In this document: piece by piece, positions 9,670 to 18,502 of the stretch
Numbering within the stretch: the stretch's first letter is position 1
Layout of the letters: every line of letters begins with the position of its first letter
Origin: Methylorubrum populi
GTDB lineage: Bacteria > Pseudomonadota > Alphaproteobacteria > Rhizobiales > Beijerinckiaceae
Assembly: GCA_036946625.1 (NCBI GenBank)
Contig: JAQIIU010000002.1
Location: forward strand, 620,001-684,000
Direction: 5' to 3'
Length of the DNA: 64,000 nt
The notes under the pieces: model-generated
The model's input: only the letters and a program-made list of their open reading frames with translations
What the model was told of the DNA's origin: nothing
Database searches by the model: none
Translations under genes and position numbers: made by a program

Positions 9670-11198
9670 CACGCCATCTCCCCGACCGGTTTTTGGGGAG
9701 CTTCCGCCTTCGGCGGGGCCTTGAGCTTCGGCACCTCCTGCCAGATGCCGGCGGCGTGCCCGGTGCCGACGCCCTCGAAGAAGGCGCGCATCGCGTCGAA
9801 GCGCGGCCTGTTGGCGAGCGCGGCGTTGACGACGCGTGCCAGCGAGCCGGCACCCGCCGCGCCCATCAGGGGGCGGGCCGAGATCAGGTTGGTGAAGTAC
9901 AAGGCCGGTGTTCCGGCTTCCTTCGCCTTCTGCACCACCGGCGTCGTGCCGATGGCGAGATCCGGCCGGAATTCCTTGAACGCGGCGAGGTCGTCCTCCA
10001 GCGAGGCGCGGTAGCGGACGCTGACGCCGCGCTCCTCCAGCCACGCCCGGTCGGGCTCGGACCAGGGCGTGCGCGGGCAGGCCGTGCCGACATAGGCCAC
10101 CTCGGCGCCGCTCTCGACGAGAAGGCGCGCGACCAGCAGTTCCGAACCCTCGTAGCCCGAGAGCGTGATGCGCCCGCGCACCGGCGCGGCGGCGAGCGCG
10201 CCGCGGATCGCCGGCAAGAGCCGATTCTGCGCCGCCGCGATTTTTTCGCGCGGCACGTCGCAGGCGTTGCCGATGGCGTCGAGCCAATCGGCGGTGCCGT
10301 CGTGGCCGACGGGCGCCGATCCCACCACCGCCCGCCCGGCCGCCTCGAACTCGCGCACGCTCGCGGTGTAGAACGGGTGGATCGCCGCCACCGCCGCGGC
10401 GTCGAGGGCGCCGTAGAGTTCGCGCCATTCCCGCGTCGGCACCACGGGGCCCGCGCTCAGCCCGAGCGGTTCGAGCAGCGCGCCGATCACGACGGGATCG
10501 GCGGGAAACATCTCGCCGAGCAGGGCGACGGCCGGACGCTCCGAGCGCCCGCCGCGGGGCGCCTGGACCGGGCCGCGCTCGGCCTCGCTCCGCGCGAACT
10601 TCAGCATGGCGCCGGCCAGCACGTCCTTGGCCTCGGCATGGGTCGGCACGCCGAAGCCCGGCACGTCGATGCCGATGACCCGCACGCCGTCGATCTGCTT
10701 CGGCAGCAGCCGCAGCGGCACGCCGGAGGCGGTGGGGACGCAGAGGTTGATCACGACGACGGCGTCGCAGTCTTCGGGCTTGGCCGAGGCATGGACCGCC
10801 TCGCGGATGTCCTCGAACAGCTTTCCGGTGACCAGGGTCTCGGAATTGAACGGCACGTAGCCGACGCTGCGGCGCGCGCCGTAGAAGTGCGAGGTGAAGG
10901 TGAGCCCGTAGACGCAGCAGGCCGAGCCGGAGAGGATCGTCGCCGTGCGCCGCATCCGCAGGCCGACCCGCAGGGAGCCGAAGGCCGGACACATGCTCTG
11001 CGGCTGGTCGTGCGGGCCGGCCGGGTAGTCTTTCCGCAGTTGCGCCAGCATCTCGGACATGCCCGCGGCCTCCGCCGCGCCCCGCATGGCGTCCTTCCCG
11101 GCGTGGCAGCCGAGGCCGTCGCCCTTCGTGGCGTCGAGGTCGACGCCCTCAGCCGGGCGGCGGGCACGCAGGTCCGAGATGTCGAGGCTGACCGCCAT
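9669..11198 (-). CDS. bchY: Chlorophyllide a reductase subunit Y
   Basis: Second catalytic subunit of chlorophyllide a reductase, paired with BchZ. The 509 residues contain the Cys-bearing segments [13 protein letters not shown] and [34 protein letters not shown], and [12 protein letters not shown], which are cluster and substrate regions in this NifD/BchN-like family. The Ala/Pro/Lys-rich C-terminus is slightly extended. It starts 3 nt after bchX, consistent with one transcript. Confidence 0.96.
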   Translation of the reverse strand: MAVSLDISDLRARRPAEGVDLDATKGDGLGCHAGKDAMRGAAEAAGMSEMLAQLRKDYPAGPHDQPQSMCPAFGSLRVGLRMRRTATILSGSACCVYGLTFTSHFYGARRSVGYVPFNSETLVTGKLFEDIREAVHASAKPEDCDAVVVINLCVPTASGVPLRLLPKQIDGVRVIGIDVPGFGVPTHAEAKDVLAGAMLKFARSEAERGPVQAPRGGRSERPAVALLGEMFPADPVVIGALLEPLGLSAGPVVPTREWRELYGALDAAAVAAIHPFYTASVREFEAAGRAVVGSAPVGHDGTADWLDAIGNACDVPREKIAAAQNRLLPAIRGALAAAPVRGRITLSGYEGSELLVARLLVESGAEVAYVGTACPRTPWSEPDRAWLEERGVSVRYRASLEDDLAAFKEFRPDLAIGTTPVVQKAKEAGTPALYFTNLISARPLMGAAGAGSLARVVNAALANRPRFDAMRAFFEGVGTGHAAGIWQEVPKLKAPPKAEAPQKPVGEMA

Positions 11199-11201
11199 GG
11201 C

Positions 11202-12206
11202 TCAGACCTCGTCGTAGACGACTTCGAGGGAGGGCTTGGCGAGCGTGGTGCGCCCGCACATGTCCTCCATCGTGGCCGATTCGAGCACCACGCCGCGGCC
11301 GACCGCCTCGCCCTTGAACAGGCCGAGCAGCGCGTCCTGGCTCAGCGGCGTCGGCTGATGCGGCGCGGCCTCCGCCACGTTCTGCGCCAGATCGGCGAAG
11401 AGCGGGCCCCAGCGCCCGTCCGGCCGGCCGATGATCTCGTAGTTCGCGCTCTTGCGGCGGATGTCCTCGTGGGCGGGGATCGAGGCCAGCACCGGTATGC
11501 CGGCCGCTTCCGCAAAGGCTTGCGCCTCGCCGGTGCCGTCGTCCTTGTTGATGACGAGGCCGCCGACGCCGACATTGCCGCCGAGCTTGCGGAAATACTC
11601 CACCGCCGAGCAGACGTTGTTGGCGACGTAGAGCGATTGCAGGTCGTTCGAGCCGACGACGATGACCTTCTGGCACATGTCCCGGGCGATCGGCAGGCCG
11701 AAGCCGCCGCAGACCACGTCGCCGAGGAAGTCGAGCAGGACGTAGTCGAAGCCCCATTCGTGAAAGCCGAGCTTCTCCAGCAATTCGAAGCCGTGGATGA
11801 TGCCGCGCCCGCCGCAGCCGCGCCCGACCTCCGGCCCGCCGAGTTCCATCGCGTAGACGCCGTCGCGCTTGAAGCAGACGTCGCCGATGGCGACCGCTTC
11901 CCCCGCGAGCTTCTTCCGGGTCGAGGTCTCGATGATGGTCGGGCAGGCGCGCCCCCCGAACAGGAGCGAGGTGGTGTCGCTCTTCGGATCGCAGCCGATC
12001 AGCAGGACCTTGCGGCCCTGCTGGGCCAGCATGTAGCTGAGATTCGCCAGGGTGAACGACTTGCCGATGCCGCCCTTGCCGTAGATCGCGATGATCTGCG
12101 TCTCGCGCCTCACCGCCCCGGTCGCGACCGGAGCGGGCTCGACGGCGGCCTCCGCCCGCAGCGCCTCGGCGGCGTTCAGCGTCGCCTTGTTGAGCTGAAG
12201 GTTCAT
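11202..12206 (-). CDS. bchX: Chlorophyllide a reductase iron protein subunit X
   Basis: NifH-like ATPase that donates electrons to BchYZ. The 334 residues show the P-loop IYGKGGIGKSFTLAN, the LIGCDPKSDTTSLLF switch, and the two Cys that bridge the dimer's 4Fe-4S cluster (GRGCGGRGIIHGF and GDVVCGGFGLPIA). Length and N-terminal extension of about 35 residues are normal for BchX. Its ATG overlaps the bchC stop by 4 nt (ATGA). Confidence 0.97.
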   Translation of the reverse strand: MNLQLNKATLNAAEALRAEAAVEPAPVATGAVRRETQIIAIYGKGGIGKSFTLANLSYMLAQQGRKVLLIGCDPKSDTTSLLFGGRACPTIIETSTRKKLAGEAVAIGDVCFKRDGVYAMELGGPEVGRGCGGRGIIHGFELLEKLGFHEWGFDYVLLDFLGDVVCGGFGLPIARDMCQKVIVVGSNDLQSLYVANNVCSAVEYFRKLGGNVGVGGLVINKDDGTGEAQAFAEAAGIPVLASIPAHEDIRRKSANYEIIGRPDGRWGPLFADLAQNVAEAAPHQPTPLSQDALLGLFKGEAVGRGVVLESATMEDMCGRTTLAKPSLEVVYDEV

Positions 12207-13141
12207 GAGCAGTTCCTCCAATCGAGGATCATCTTCAGGCAGGCCGGGTCGGTGAACGCCGTGCGGTAGGCGTCCTCCGCCCGCGCCGCGGGCACCCGGT
12301 GGGTGATGAGCCCGTCGAGGGACAGGCTTTCGGCCTCGACGAGCGCCCGGACCGCGGCGAGGTCGCCCGGCCGCCATTCGGCCGCGACCCGGATGCGGGC
12401 CTCGCGCTGGAAGGCGGGCGGAAAGGCGAAGGCGAGCGGTGCCTCGTAGAAGCCGGCGAGCACGATCTCGCCGCCGGGCGCGAGGCGGCCGATCAGGGTG
12501 TCGAGCAGGCTCGCATCGCCGCTGACATCGGTGATGGTGGCGTAGTCGCGCACCGGATCGTCGGCCGGGTGAAGCACGGGATAGCCGAAGCGGCCCTCGC
12601 TCCGAACCGGCTCGCGCTCCCACACCACCGGCGCGCCGCCGGCGAGCAGGCTGAGCCGCGCCAGCAGGCGGCCGAGGACGCCGTGCCCGACGATCAGGCT
12701 GCGCTCGCCGGGAACGGTGCCCGACAGGGCATGGTAGGCGGTGGCCGCGAGCGCGATCAGGCAGGCGCGGTCGCCGAGGGCGGCATCGACCGGCACGAGA
12801 CGGGAGGCCGGGGCGACCAGGTGCGAGGCCGCACCGCCGAACAGCCCGCGCACCTCGCCGAAGCAGCGGGCGCCGGGCACGAACACGGTCTGGCCGGCGC
12901 GCAGGCCGGTGCCGGGATCGACCGCGACGATCGTGCCGACCGACTCGTAGCCCGGCACCAGGGGATAGCCCATGCCGGGGAAGGAGGGCATGCGGCCGGA
13001 CCACAGCAGCCGCTCGGTCCCGGTGCTGATGCCGCTCCAAGAGACGGCGACGACGGCGTCGCCGTCCGCGGCAGGGGTCAGCGCGAGGCGGTTCAGCGCC
13101 AAGTGCTCCGGTCGCTCAAGGACGACGGCTAAAGCCTCCAT
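12203..13141 (-). CDS. bchC: 3-hydroxyethyl bacteriochlorophyllide a dehydrogenase
   Basis: Oxidises the C3 hydroxyethyl group to acetyl in bacteriochlorophyll a synthesis. The 312 residues form an MDR-type fold without obvious structural zinc Cys: SWSGISTGTERLLWSG (residues 34-49), PLVPGYESVGTI, and a reduced nucleotide-binding region GHGVLGRLLARL. It is the first gene of the bchCXYZ-puf unit and sits right behind a promoter overlapped by a PpsR-type palindrome. Confidence 0.94.
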   Translation of the reverse strand: MEALAVVLERPEHLALNRLALTPAADGDAVVAVSWSGISTGTERLLWSGRMPSFPGMGYPLVPGYESVGTIVAVDPGTGLRAGQTVFVPGARCFGEVRGLFGGAASHLVAPASRLVPVDAALGDRACLIALAATAYHALSGTVPGERSLIVGHGVLGRLLARLSLLAGGAPVVWEREPVRSEGRFGYPVLHPADDPVRDYATITDVSGDASLLDTLIGRLAPGGEIVLAGFYEAPLAFAFPPAFQREARIRVAAEWRPGDLAAVRALVEAESLSLDGLITHRVPAARAEDAYRTAFTDPACLKMILDWRNCS

Positions 13142-13194
13142 GTCCCTGCCTCCACCCTGATGCGTGCGACTCCGCCGTTGTGCGGATCGCGGTG

Positions 13195-13212
13195 TGTCAT
13201 CCTAGATTGACA
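13195..13212. promoter_or_regulatory. PpsR/CrtJ-type operator upstream of bchC
   Basis: TGTCATCCTAGATTGACA matches the TGT-N12-ACA consensus exactly and is nearly palindromic. It overlaps the spacer and the -10 region of the predicted bchC promoter, the arrangement expected for redox/light-dependent repression. ppsR itself is not in the window. Confidence 0.75.
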
Positions 13213-13226
13213 CAAACTTACGTCAA
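13199..13226 (-). promoter_or_regulatory. Predicted sigma-70 promoter of the bchC operon
   Basis: On the minus strand TTGACG (13226-13221) is followed after 16 nt by TAGGAT (13204-13199). The -10 box lies about 58 nt before the bchC start. Spacing and the -35 are good; the -10 matches four of six bases. The PpsR-type site covers the -10. Confidence 0.55.
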
Positions 13227-13244
13227 GCACCTATTACGGCCGCA

Positions 13245-14399
13245 TCATCGCTTTGCGGTGAGCAACCGGGTCAGCAGCGGACGGCGCGTGGCCGCCTCGC
13301 GGATTTCGGTGAAGCCGGCTCGCGCCAGCATTTCGGTCAGTTCCTCGACCGTGCGCGGACGGCCGCTGCCCATGGCCAGCAGGTAGAAGCCGAAATAGGC
13401 GTCGCCGACCGGCTCCGCACCGGGCGTCCCGGCCATCGGCTCGGCGATGGCCAGGAGGCCGCCAGGCGGCAGTGCCGCGTATGCGGACCGCAGGAGGTCG
13501 AACGCCACGGCATCGTCGTGGTCGTGGACGACCCGCACCAGCGCGATGGCGTCCGCCCCCGTCGGCAGCGGCGCGCCGAGGAAGGTGCGGCCGAGGCAGG
13601 TCACACGGCTCGCGAGCCCGTCCGCGGCGAGGCGCGTCGCGGCCCGCTCCGCGACGGGCGGCAGGTCGAGCAGGCGCAGGGCCAGGCCCGGATGGCGGCG
13701 GGCGGCGGCAGCCAGGAACACGCCCTCGCCGCCGCCGACATCCATCAGGCAGGTGCGGCCGGCGAGCGGCAGGGCATCGAGCACGTCCTCGGCGATCAGC
13801 GCCTGGGACGCGGCCATCAGCCCGCTATAGGCGGTGACCGAATCCGAATCGACGCGCCCCGCTCCGCCGGCATCGGCGTAGGGCCAGTAGCGCGAAAGGC
13901 GTGTCGGTTCGCTCGCGCCGCGCAACAGGGCGACGGGATCGGCGAGATCGGCGTAGAGCATCGCGTGATGCTCGATCATCAGGGCGACCGACGGGTTGCC
14001 GATCAGCGCCGCGCCGAGATCGGCGAGCGCGAAGCGTCCGTCGGGCAGGCGCGCGACGAGGTCCAGCGAGGCGGCGGCCTTCAGGAGCGTCGATGCCCGT
14101 TCCGGCGGCAGGTCGAGACGGCGGGCGACGGCCTCGGGGGCGAGCGGTCCGGCCCGCAGCAGCCCGAACAGGTCGAGACGGACGCAGGCGAACAGCACCT
14201 GCGCGTAGACGAAGCCGGCGCACAGATCGAACAGCGCCCGCGTGTTGCGCCGGGCGATCCGGCGGGTGAGCGGGAAGCCGGCCGCCCAGCGCTGGAAGCC
14301 GGGGCTCGCCACGAGGCCGTTGCGGAAGGCGAGCCAGCGCGCCCGCAGGCCCGCGCGCCGCGAGGGGGCGGGGCCGGCCTCGGTCATCGCGGCGGGCAC
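13245..14399 (-). CDS. crtF: Carotenoid O-methyltransferase (CrtF)
   Basis: Methylates the 1-hydroxyl of acyclic carotenoids using S-adenosylmethionine, in the spheroidene/spirilloxanthin branch. The 384 residues have an N-terminal dimerisation/winged-helix part and a C-terminal Rossmann methyltransferase domain. The SAM site is LMDVGGGEGVFLAAAARRHP (about residues 218-237) and the active-site region is LVRVVHDHDD. The GTG at 14399 is chosen because GAGGAG lies 6 nt upstream, overlapping the crtE stop. The next ATG (14387) lacks a suitably spaced site. It is transcribed with crtE, toward bchC. Confidence 0.92.
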   Translation of the reverse strand: MPAAMTEAGPAPSRRAGLRARWLAFRNGLVASPGFQRWAAGFPLTRRIARRNTRALFDLCAGFVYAQVLFACVRLDLFGLLRAGPLAPEAVARRLDLPPERASTLLKAAASLDLVARLPDGRFALADLGAALIGNPSVALMIEHHAMLYADLADPVALLRGASEPTRLSRYWPYADAGGAGRVDSDSVTAYSGLMAASQALIAEDVLDALPLAGRTCLMDVGGGEGVFLAAAARRHPGLALRLLDLPPVAERAATRLAADGLASRVTCLGRTFLGAPLPTGADAIALVRVVHDHDDAVAFDLLRSAYAALPPGGLLAIAEPMAGTPGAEPVGDAYFGFYLLAMGSGRPRTVEELTEMLARAGFTEIREAATRRPLLTRLLTAKR

Positions 14400-14409
14400 C
14401 GGGCGCTCC

Positions 14410-15276
14410 TCAGGCGGCCTCGCGCAGGGAGGCAGGCAGGAACAGGCGCGTCTGAGCCCGGATCTCCGTGCGCAGCGACTCCTGGCCGGGACAGACCGGG
14501 ATGACCTCGACCGCCTCCTCCGTCAGCCGCCTCAGCCGCGCCAGGGCGCCGCCCATTCCGAGCAGGGCCGCCGCGTTCGGACGCCCGAGGGTCGCGTCGC
14601 GGCCGGCGGGCTTGCCGATCTCCTCCTGGCGGCAGGCCACGTCGCGCAGGTCGTCGGCGACCTGATAGGCCTCGCCGAGACATTCGCCGAGGAGCCGCCA
14701 GGGCAGCGCCGCCGCGCCGGCCGCCGCGGCCCCCGCCACGGTGGCGGCGGCGAACAGCGCACCGGTCTTGGCCTGCTGATACTCGGCGAGATCGACGTAG
14801 GGCTCGGATTCCCAGGCCTGTCCGGCGACGATGCCGGCGGGCGAGCCGGCCGCGCGGGCGATCAGCCCGACCAGCGACGCGAGCCGGGCGGGCACGCGGG
14901 CCGCGCCCCGGGCCAGGGTCTCGAAGGCGGCGACGATCAGCGCGTCGCCCGTCAGCACCGCCAGCGGCACGCCGAAGGCCGCGTGGACCGAGGGTTTCTG
15001 CCGCCGCATCGGCGCGTCGTCGAAGCAGGGCAGGTCGTCGTGGACGAGGGAGGCGCAGTGCAGGAGTTCGATCGCCGAAGCCGCGGCGTCGGAGGCCGCC
15101 GGGTCGTCGTCGCCGCAGGCCAGCGCCACGGCGAGGCAGAGACGCGGCCGGATGCGGTGGCCGCCCGGAAACACGGCGTAGCGGATCGCCTCGGCGAGGA
15201 GCGGCGGCGCGCCCGGCGCTTCCGCATGGGACACCGCCACGTCGAGGGTGGCCTCGATCCGCCTTCCGACATCCAT
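14410..15276 (-). CDS. crtE: Geranylgeranyl diphosphate synthase
   Basis: Condenses isoprenyl diphosphates to GGPP for carotenoids and the bacteriochlorophyll tail. The 288 residues carry the first Asp-rich motif in HDDLPCFDDAPMRR, the second in YQVADDLRDV, and the GGHRIRP substrate loop near the N-terminus. It is the first gene of the crtEF pair and is separated by about 105 bp from the divergent crtD, with a PpsR-type palindrome between them. Confidence 0.94.
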   Translation of the reverse strand: MDVGRRIEATLDVAVSHAEAPGAPPLLAEAIRYAVFPGGHRIRPRLCLAVALACGDDDPAASDAAASAIELLHCASLVHDDLPCFDDAPMRRQKPSVHAAFGVPLAVLTGDALIVAAFETLARGAARVPARLASLVGLIARAAGSPAGIVAGQAWESEPYVDLAEYQQAKTGALFAAATVAGAAAAGAAALPWRLLGECLGEAYQVADDLRDVACRQEEIGKPAGRDATLGRPNAAALLGMGGALARLRRLTEEAVEVIPVCPGQESLRTEIRAQTRLFLPASLREAA

Positions 15277-15315
15277 GGCGCTCTCCCGAAGTCAGATCAT
15301 GTTGTCTTGCTCATG

Positions 15316-15333
15316 TGTCAACTATGATTGACA
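15316..15333. promoter_or_regulatory. PpsR/CrtJ-type operator between crtE and crtD
   Basis: TGTCAACTATGATTGACA fits TGT-N12-ACA and has perfect TGTCAA/TTGACA arms. It lies 39 nt upstream of crtE and 49 nt upstream of crtD, so one site could repress both. Each arm also supplies a -35-like TTGACA, one per strand. A -10-like TATGAT (15323-15328) for crtD lies inside the palindrome, though its best -35 (TTGTCT, 15302-15307) is only 15 nt away. Confidence 0.75.
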
Positions 15334-15381
15334 CTGTTCGCGGCGCGGATCAACGTCGGCGCGAGGGAGAACGGACGTTTC

Positions 15382-16914
15382 GTGGCTCGGAAGCGCGTCA
15401 TCGTGGTCGGCGCCGGCATCGGCGGCCTCGCCGCGGCCCTGAGCCTCGCCGCGGCCGGGTTCGACGTGACGGTGCTGGAGCGCGCCGCAAGCGTCGGCGG
15501 CAAGATGCGTGCGCTCTCCGTGGGCGGTCGGCCGGTCGAGGCCGGGCCGACCGTCTTCACCATGCGCTGGGTGTTCGAGGACCTGTTCGCGGAGGCCGGC
15601 GCCGATTTCGGCTCGGAAGTCCGGCTGACGCCGGCCTCGCTGCTCGCGCGCCACGCCTGGAATGCGCACGAGCGGCTCGACCTGTTCGCCGACATGGCGG
15701 CCTCGGCGGATGCCATCGGCGCCTTCGCCGGCGCGCGCGAGGCGGAGGGCTACCGCCGCTTCTGCGCCCGCGCCGCCGAGGTCTACCGCACGCTCGAAGG
15801 ACCGTTCATCCGCTCCGACCGGCCGAGCCCGGTCGATCTCGCCCAGCGGGTCGGCCTCTCGGGCCTCGGCGGGCTGTGGCGGATCCAGCCCTTCGCCACC
15901 CTGTGGTCCGCCCTCGGCGCGTATTTTCGCGATCCCCGGCTGAGACAGCTCTTCGGGCGCTACGCCACCTATTGCGGTGCCTCGCCGTTCGAGGCGCCGG
16001 CGACGCTGATGCTGGTCGCCCATGTCGAGCAGGCCGGCGTCTGGACGGTCGAGGGCGGCCTGAGCCGGCTCGCGCGGGCCGTGGCGGATCTGGCGGAACG
16101 CCGCGGCGCGCGCCTGCGCACCGGGGCCGAGGTGGCGCGGATCGTGACCGAGCGCGGGCATGTCGCCGGTGTCGAACTGACCGACGGCGAGCGGGTCGAT
16201 GCCGAGGCCGTCATCGTCAACGCCGATGTCGCGGCCCTCGGCGCGGGCCTGCTCGGCCCCGGCGCCGTCGCGGCCGGAGACCGCGTGCCGTGCCGAGAGC
16301 GCTCGCTCTCGGCGCTGACCCTCTGCCTCACGGCGCGGGCGACAGGCTTCGAACTCGGCCACCACACCGTGTTCTTCTCCGCCGACTACCGGGCGGAGTT
16401 CGAGGCGATCCTGCGCGACCGCCGCCTGCCGCCCGACCCGACCGTCTACGTCTGCGCCCAGGACCGCGACGGCGGCATCGCCCTGGATGGTCCGGAACGC
16501 CTGCTCATCCTCGCCAACGCCCCGGCCGACGGCGGGGAGCGCCCTCTTCCTCCAGCGGAGATCGCCGCATGCGAGACGAACATCTTCCGCAAGCTCTCGG
16601 CCTGCGGACTCACGCTCGAACCGGCGGGACCGGCGACGATGACGACGCCGCGGGACTTCGCGCGGCTGTTTCCGGGAACGGGGGGCGCGCTCTACGGCCG
16701 GGCCTCGCACGGCTGGACGGCGACCTTCAAGCGGCCGGGGGCGCGGACGCCGGTGCCGGGGCTCTACCTGGCGGGGGGCAGCGTGCATCCGGGGCCGGGG
16801 GTGCCGATGGCGGCCCAGTCGGGCCGGCTCGCGGCGGCGGCTCTGCGCGCGGACCTCGGTTCGACGGCGCGGTCGAGCGGGGCGGCTACGTCTGGTGGTA
16901 CGTCGATGCGGTGA
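15382..16914 (+). CDS. crtD: 1-hydroxycarotenoid 3,4-desaturase (CrtD)
   Basis: FAD-dependent carotenoid desaturase of the spirilloxanthin/spheroidene branch. The 510 residues begin MARKRVIVVGAGIGGLAAAL, an FAD-binding dinucleotide fold. They continue with the desaturase-type SVGGKMRAL loop and end with the FAD-closing segment GLYLAGGSVHPGPGVPMAA. The GTG at 15382 is chosen because the dinucleotide fold begins right after it; open frame upstream reaches only a TTG within the operator. The last ~60 nt encode a TSGGTSMR tail that overlaps, in another frame, codons matching the conserved CrtC N-terminus. Confidence 0.92.
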   Translation: MARKRVIVVGAGIGGLAAALSLAAAGFDVTVLERAASVGGKMRALSVGGRPVEAGPTVFTMRWVFEDLFAEAGADFGSEVRLTPASLLARHAWNAHERLDLFADMAASADAIGAFAGAREAEGYRRFCARAAEVYRTLEGPFIRSDRPSPVDLAQRVGLSGLGGLWRIQPFATLWSALGAYFRDPRLRQLFGRYATYCGASPFEAPATLMLVAHVEQAGVWTVEGGLSRLARAVADLAERRGARLRTGAEVARIVTERGHVAGVELTDGERVDAEAVIVNADVAALGAGLLGPGAVAAGDRVPCRERSLSALTLCLTARATGFELGHHTVFFSADYRAEFEAILRDRRLPPDPTVYVCAQDRDGGIALDGPERLLILANAPADGGERPLPPAEIAACETNIFRKLSACGLTLEPAGPATMTTPRDFARLFPGTGGALYGRASHGWTATFKRPGARTPVPGLYLAGGSVHPGPGVPMAAQSGRLAAAALRADLGSTARSSGAATSGGTSMR

Positions 16915-17771
16915 GCGAGGACGGGCGCCAGGGGCTCACCGTGATCGCCTTCATCGGCAGCGTGTTCTCGCCCTACTACGCCTGGGACGCGCGGCGCGAC
17001 CCCTTCGCCCACTGCGCGGTCAACGTCGTGCTCTACGGGGAGCGCGCCAACCGCTTCGCCATGACCGAGCGCACCGCCCGCGCCCTGGCGCGCGACGCGG
17101 CGAGCTTCAGCCTCGGCCCGTCCTCGCTGGAATGGGACGGCAGCGTGCTCACGATCCGCCTCGACGAGCGGGCCTCGCCGATCCCGCACGCGGTGCGCGG
17201 TACGGTGCGGGTGCGGCCGAAAGCGCTGACGGCGCAACCGTTCACCCTCGACGCGGAGGGGCGGCACCGCTGGTGGCCGATGGCGCCGGACTGCGAGGTC
17301 GAGGCCGCGTTCTCGGCGCCGGAGATCGCTTGGCGCGGCAGCGGCTACCACGACACCAACGACGGCGACGGCGCCCTGGAGCAGTCGTTCTCGGACTGGA
17401 CGTGGTGCCGTGCCCCGCTCAAGCGCGGCGCGGCGATCCTCTACGACGTGCGCCGCCGGGACGGCAGCGGCCAGAACCTGACGCTGCGCTTCGACGCCGA
17501 CGGCGCCCGTCGCGAGATGCACCCGCCGCTCGCCGCCGGTCTGCCGCCGACGCGCCTGTGGCGGATGCCGCGCGCCACCCGCAGCGACGACGGCCGGGCG
17601 CAGGTGATCCGCACCTTCGAGGACACGCCGTTCTACGCCCGCTCGCTGCTGGCCGCGACCTTCGACGGCGAGGCGGTGCGGCCGGTCCACGAGAGCCTGT
17701 CGCTCGACCGCTTCCGCAACCCGCTGGTGCGGCTGATGCTGCCGTTCCGGATGCCGCGAAGGATCGCCTGA
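16911..17771 (+). CDS. crtC: Acyclic carotenoid 1,2-hydratase (CrtC)
   Basis: Adds water across the terminal C1-C2 double bond of acyclic carotenoids, giving the substrate for CrtD and CrtF. The conserved core is GLTVIAFIGSVFSPYYAWDARRD, then GYHDTNDGDGALEQSFSDWTW and the ending RNPLVRLMLPFRMPRRIA. The GTG at 16911 overlaps the crtD stop by 4 nt (GTGA) and gives 286 residues. Residues that look like true CrtC sequence (GGYVWWYVDA) continue about 40-60 nt upstream in the same frame, inside crtD, but no ATG, GTG or TTG is available there. The real start is therefore uncertain. Confidence 0.88.
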   Translation: MSEDGRQGLTVIAFIGSVFSPYYAWDARRDPFAHCAVNVVLYGERANRFAMTERTARALARDAASFSLGPSSLEWDGSVLTIRLDERASPIPHAVRGTVRVRPKALTAQPFTLDAEGRHRWWPMAPDCEVEAAFSAPEIAWRGSGYHDTNDGDGALEQSFSDWTWCRAPLKRGAAILYDVRRRDGSGQNLTLRFDADGARREMHPPLAAGLPPTRLWRMPRATRSDDGRAQVIRTFEDTPFYARSLLAATFDGEAVRPVHESLSLDRFRNPLVRLMLPFRMPRRIA

Positions 17772-17791
17772 CGCAATCGCCCTTCGTTTCC

Positions 17792-17840
17792 GCATCGTCT
17801 TTTCAGACAAGCCGGCAACCCCCTTTCGGGACGATACTCT
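17792..17840. repeat. Repeat E copy 2 between crtC and yciB
   Basis: The unit gcatcgtcttttc...agccgg...cctttcgggacgat is a near palindrome of the Rhizobiales intergenic type. It occupies the 67-bp gap between two convergent genes and reaches the stop codon of the septation protein gene, so it may serve as a bidirectional 3'-end structure. Confidence 0.55.
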
Positions 17841-18498
17841 AGCTCGCCCCCGCCCCTGCCTCGTCCTTGCGCTCGTGGCGCAGCAGCAGCGGCGTCTGCG
17901 CCAGGGCGAAGGCGATGGTGAGCGGCATGATGCCGAACACCTTGAAGTTCACCCAGAAATCCTCCGTCTGCGTGCGCCAGACGATCTCGTTGAGCGCCGC
18001 GAGCGCGAGGAAGAACAGGCCCCAGCGGAAGGTGAGCTTGCGCCAGCCCTCCTCGGTCAGCGCGAACATGCTGTCGAGCACCACCGAGAGCAGCGACTTG
18101 TTGAAGGCGAGCCCGCCGAGCAGGACGAGGCCGAACAGCGTGTTCACGATGGTCGGCTTCATCATGATGAAGGTCTTGTCCTGAAGCGCCAGCGTCAGCC
18201 CGCCGAATATCAGCACCACGACGCCGGAGACGAGCGGCATGATCGGCAGGCGTCGCAGCAGGGCGAAGTGCACCGCGAGCGCGACCATCGTGGCCACGAT
18301 GAACACGCCGGTGGCCACGAACAGCTTGTTCTGCGCCGGCACGCCGAAGCGCTCGGCATAGGCGTTGCCGAGGAAGAAGACCGCGAGCGGACCGACCTCC
18401 AGCGCCAGCTTGAGGAGCGGCGGCAGGTGCCGGCGCGGCGGAACGCTCTCGACCTTCATGACGGGTTTCTCACGATGCTTCGAAACGGCGGTGGGCAA
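17839..18498 (-). CDS. yciB: Septation protein A / inner membrane protein YciB family
   Basis: Integral membrane protein of the IspZ/YciB family, needed for normal division or envelope integrity where it has been studied. The 219 residues contain about five to six hydrophobic helices and family segments [33 protein letters not shown] and [20 protein letters not shown]. The TTG start at 18498 is chosen because AAGGAG, at the end of ftsY, lies 7 nt upstream. An ATG at 18459 would give 206 residues but has a weaker site. It follows ftsY by 4 nt and is probably co-transcribed. Confidence 0.9.
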   Translation of the reverse strand: MPTAVSKHREKPVMKVESVPPRRHLPPLLKLALEVGPLAVFFLGNAYAERFGVPAQNKLFVATGVFIVATMVALAVHFALLRRLPIMPLVSGVVVLIFGGLTLALQDKTFIMMKPTIVNTLFGLVLLGGLAFNKSLLSVVLDSMFALTEEGWRKLTFRWGLFFLALAALNEIVWRTQTEDFWVNFKVFGIMPLTIAFALAQTPLLLRHERKDEAGAGAS

Positions 18499-18502
18499 CC
18501 GG

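Noticed and set aside
9693..12269. An 858-codon open frame on the plus strand across bchY and bchX
   Set aside because: Same reason: a complementary-frame artefact of strong third-position G/C bias opposite well-identified genes.
16569..17771. ATG at 16569 as the crtC start
   Set aside because: It would overlap crtD by about 346 bp and add a low-complexity N-terminus unlike CrtC.
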